A DNA stretch of 64,000 nucleotides from Spisula solida (Eukaryota; Mollusca; Bivalvia; Venerida; Mactridae). Location: positions 10,684,089 to 10,748,088 of the forward strand of contig OX365956.1 in the NCBI GenBank assembly GCA_947247005.1, read 5' to 3'. Both the position numbers and the translations under genes were made by a program. The notes under the pieces were generated by a model. The model worked only from the letters and a program-made list of their open reading frames with translations, did no database searches and was not told the DNA's origin. Positions 61,966-64,000 of the stretch are shown one piece after another. The stretch's first letter is position 1; every line of letters begins with the position of its first letter.

Positions 61966-62560
61966 ATAAGTTCGACGTAGATTCGCAAGCGTAGGCCGGC
62001 GAAGAAATTCCTTCGACGATTGTGAAAGGAGTCTAAGCTTTTGTAGACGGTGTAATGACTGTCTCACCTATACCTGATACAACTTAAAATACTCCAAAAC
62101 GGCTGTACCCTCTTTCTTCTAGAACAATACACAGGAATACTTGTTCCATACATTGATAGTGATATTTAATAAGAGCTCCCACATAGGTAAAAAGTGACAT
62201 CTACAATACAACTGCAAATTGCATTTGTCCATTATATAAGAAAGCAGAACAAGGATTCACATTATTCGGCTCTCTCTGGTTACTGTAATAAAACAAATAG
62301 TTTTTTTACTCCCAGGAACCCTACTTTTCATTTCAAACACTTTGACACCACACTGATTATTACGCTGCATTGATACAATGATTATTTCATATACCAAATA
62401 CATGAACTGCACTTACGCAGATCCACTATTTTTGCTCAAGGCTCCGATCTGCTATGTCTCTTAGTAACTCAGTAAGATATCCGACTAGCATTTTTCTTAG
62501 TGGGTCTATCGGCTACTATTTTTTTGAGAGCAATGTCGTAATTACACTCTATGACCTTGA
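61966..62560. other. No gene seen
   Basis: Spacer with no recognised structure. Confidence 0.3.
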
Positions 62561-62574
62561 TTAGATACAAGATA

Positions 62575-62981
62575 CACAAGATTTCAAGTTTCAAGTTTCA
62601 AAGTTTATTGCGCAAAACAGGCCACCGGCCTATACACAAGAAATAAATAGCACATACATATGACATTTAACAATGAACAAAGTGTGAAATTGTAGATATA
62701 ATACATGTATATATTTGTTTACAAAGCATTATAATAATCCAGTTAATTATACATTGAAAGGTATTTCTTCCTTTCTTTAGTAGCATAAAATATAAACATT
62801 GCTACATTACGCACAATGTAAACATTCTGGGCGGACATTAGGCTATAATATACATTTGTCGAGACATTGTTCTCTTGTATATGTACATGTGGTAGATACC
62901 TTTGGCGGATGGGGCTGTATAGTGGACAGGTTAACATAAAGTGTAGTTCGTCTTCAATGCATCCTTCGCAGTACGGACAGG
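62575..62981 (-). pseudogene. 5'-truncated LINE end with 9-bp TSD
   Basis: The minus strand starts inside a CCHC knuckle (CPYCEGCIEDELHFMLTCPL), runs through a short C-terminus to the stop at 62743-62745, then the 3' UTR with GGCCGGTGGCC (62620-62630 inverted), AATAAA (62604-62609 inverted) and a TTGAAAC tail repeat. TACAAGATA flanks the unit at 62566-62574 and 62982-62990, a likely target-site duplication from insertion. Confidence 0.75.
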
Positions 62982-62990
62982 TACAAGATA

Positions 62991-64000
62991 ACAACACGTT
63001 TTTCTCAAATTCTAGGGGGTTCGAATCCCTCCGGATCCGCGCATGACTTCAGTAAAAACAAACTAAATGTATATTATACACACAACTGTTCAAACTCGTA
63101 ATTTAAACAGAATGTACTGTGAATATAATTCACGTATGTACATTTGTAGTAGGTGTTACTTAAATAAACACCCTGTTTTAAATTACACAAATAAATAATC
63201 ATGAAACCAAGCTAAATATTTTTTTCTATGCATGCATGTTTTTAACTTATAATAAAAGTGTTGCGAAAATGATCGAGGTCTAATCCCTTGGAAACATTTA
63301 TGACGCGTTATATTGTATTTTCATAACAGAAGTCCTCATTTCCGTTACTCTTTTTAGAGCGGGAAAAAAGTTCAGTTGCAAGGGTTTACGGAATTGATGA
63401 CAACCATCCCTCAAGAATCATGTACAATGACCAAGATAGCTGAATAAATTCATGGGGAAAAGCATTCTGGAAATGGGCTTACAGTGCAGTACCACCTTGT
63501 GGCTCGATTGGTCGCTGGTGCAGTCAGTACAGCAGACTGGTATTCAGTCAACTGAAACTGATGAAAACTTACCACCGCTGTTCAATGTCAGCGCAAACTC
63601 TCAACATGTTGCTACACGTCAAATTGAACTGTGATGATGAATGTTTGAACGACTTGTACCATCACGTCCATCAGTAGTGAAGAAATGTTTAAGATAAAAA
63701 AAAACAGGAGAGCGCTGAAAGTAAAACATTAAATGGTCGGAACAAAATGGATGTGAAAGACAACAATGAACATAAGAAGGAAGGATTGAGATGATACTAT
63801 ATTCAGGATTTTATACAAATACACGGTTTACAATATTTATTATAAATAGACAAATTACACATGATATTCATTCTGAAGGTCAGTGACCTGGAAGTAAATA
63901 AAAAGAACAATAACATGTATAACTAAGAGGGTTGGATTGAGAAGACACCAATCTTTTTAACACATATAAGTTTTCAATATTAATATAATTAGCGTCAAAA
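62991..64000. other. No gene seen; tRNA-like 3' half
   Basis: At about 63013-63040, TAGGGGGTTCGAATCCCTCC and GGATCCG look like a T arm and acceptor 3' strand, but no matching 5' half is present. The frame at 63452-63634 has no domain or splice support. Confidence 0.35.

Noticed and set aside
61632..61994. Overlapping frames on both strands with Arg/Ser/His
   Set aside because: Produced by the CpG-rich self-complementary block.

Overview
The window is AT-rich, repeat-dense eukaryotic DNA with spliced genes. It is most likely from a lophotrochozoan, probably a bivalve mollusc. That inference rests on GT-AG introns of bivalve-like size, a divergent single-exon rhodopsin-class receptor, several non-LTR retrotransposon remnants, tRNA-derived short repeats, many inverted-repeat DNA elements and long minisatellites. 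No prokaryotic features are present.

Genes. (1) Plus strand, about 6.0-9.3 kb: the last five coding exons of a gene whose start lies further left. They encode a short intracellular-looking tail with four tyrosine motifs (YEPL, YMAL, YENA, YVNT) and a stop at 9310-9312. (2) Minus strand, 12537-13724: an intronless class A (rhodopsin-like) GPCR. (3) Minus strand, 25311-33115: eleven phase-compatible exons of an F-BAR-like plus SH3 protein with a long Lys/Asp/Glu-rich tail; its first exon or exons were not found. (4) Plus strand, 19.7-22.4 kb: a broken copy of a multi-copy protein family of unknown function. It abuts a truncated LINE (22.5-24.4 kb). Further LINE or reverse transcriptase remnants lie at 9.7-10.4, 12.2-12.3 and 62.6-63.0 kb.

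Repeats dominate the rest. Two large foldback elements (1260-5900 and 51915-57132) share one architecture. Each is bounded by TA, has long inverted arms carrying a duplicated AAGATGGCG word and clustered AAGGTCA words, and has a core made almost wholly of a 42-bp minisatellite. The two minisatellites are recognisably related. The second foldback lies inside a possible 12-kb inverted-repeat structure (48580-60642). Smaller inverted-repeat elements are at 16379-16673, 33558-33969, 36015-37000, 45062-46012 (8-bp target duplication), 47189-47669 and 50604-51360. Separate minisatellites with units of 36-45 bp occupy 7.0-7.3, 8.3-8.7, 37.8-41.7, 42.1-43.2 and 43.8-44.0 kb. One of these (37.8-41.7 kb) is interrupted by an inserted element at 38271-39855. 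Tandem arrays together fill roughly a sixth of the window, and most long open frames in it are by-products of repeat units that are multiples of 3.

Layout: 0-6 kb foldback inside or upstream of gene 1; 6-9.3 kb end of gene 1; 9.3-12.4 kb retroelement debris; 12.5-13.7 kb GPCR; 14-19.6 kb sparse sequence with one small element; 19.7-24.4 kb pseudogene and LINE; 25.3-33.1 kb F-BAR/SH3 gene; 33-37 kb small mobile elements; 37.4-44 kb satellites; 45-48 kb DNA elements; 48.6-60.6 kb nested inverted-repeat structure; 61-64 kb simple repeats and a LINE tail. The genes show no sign of functional clustering.
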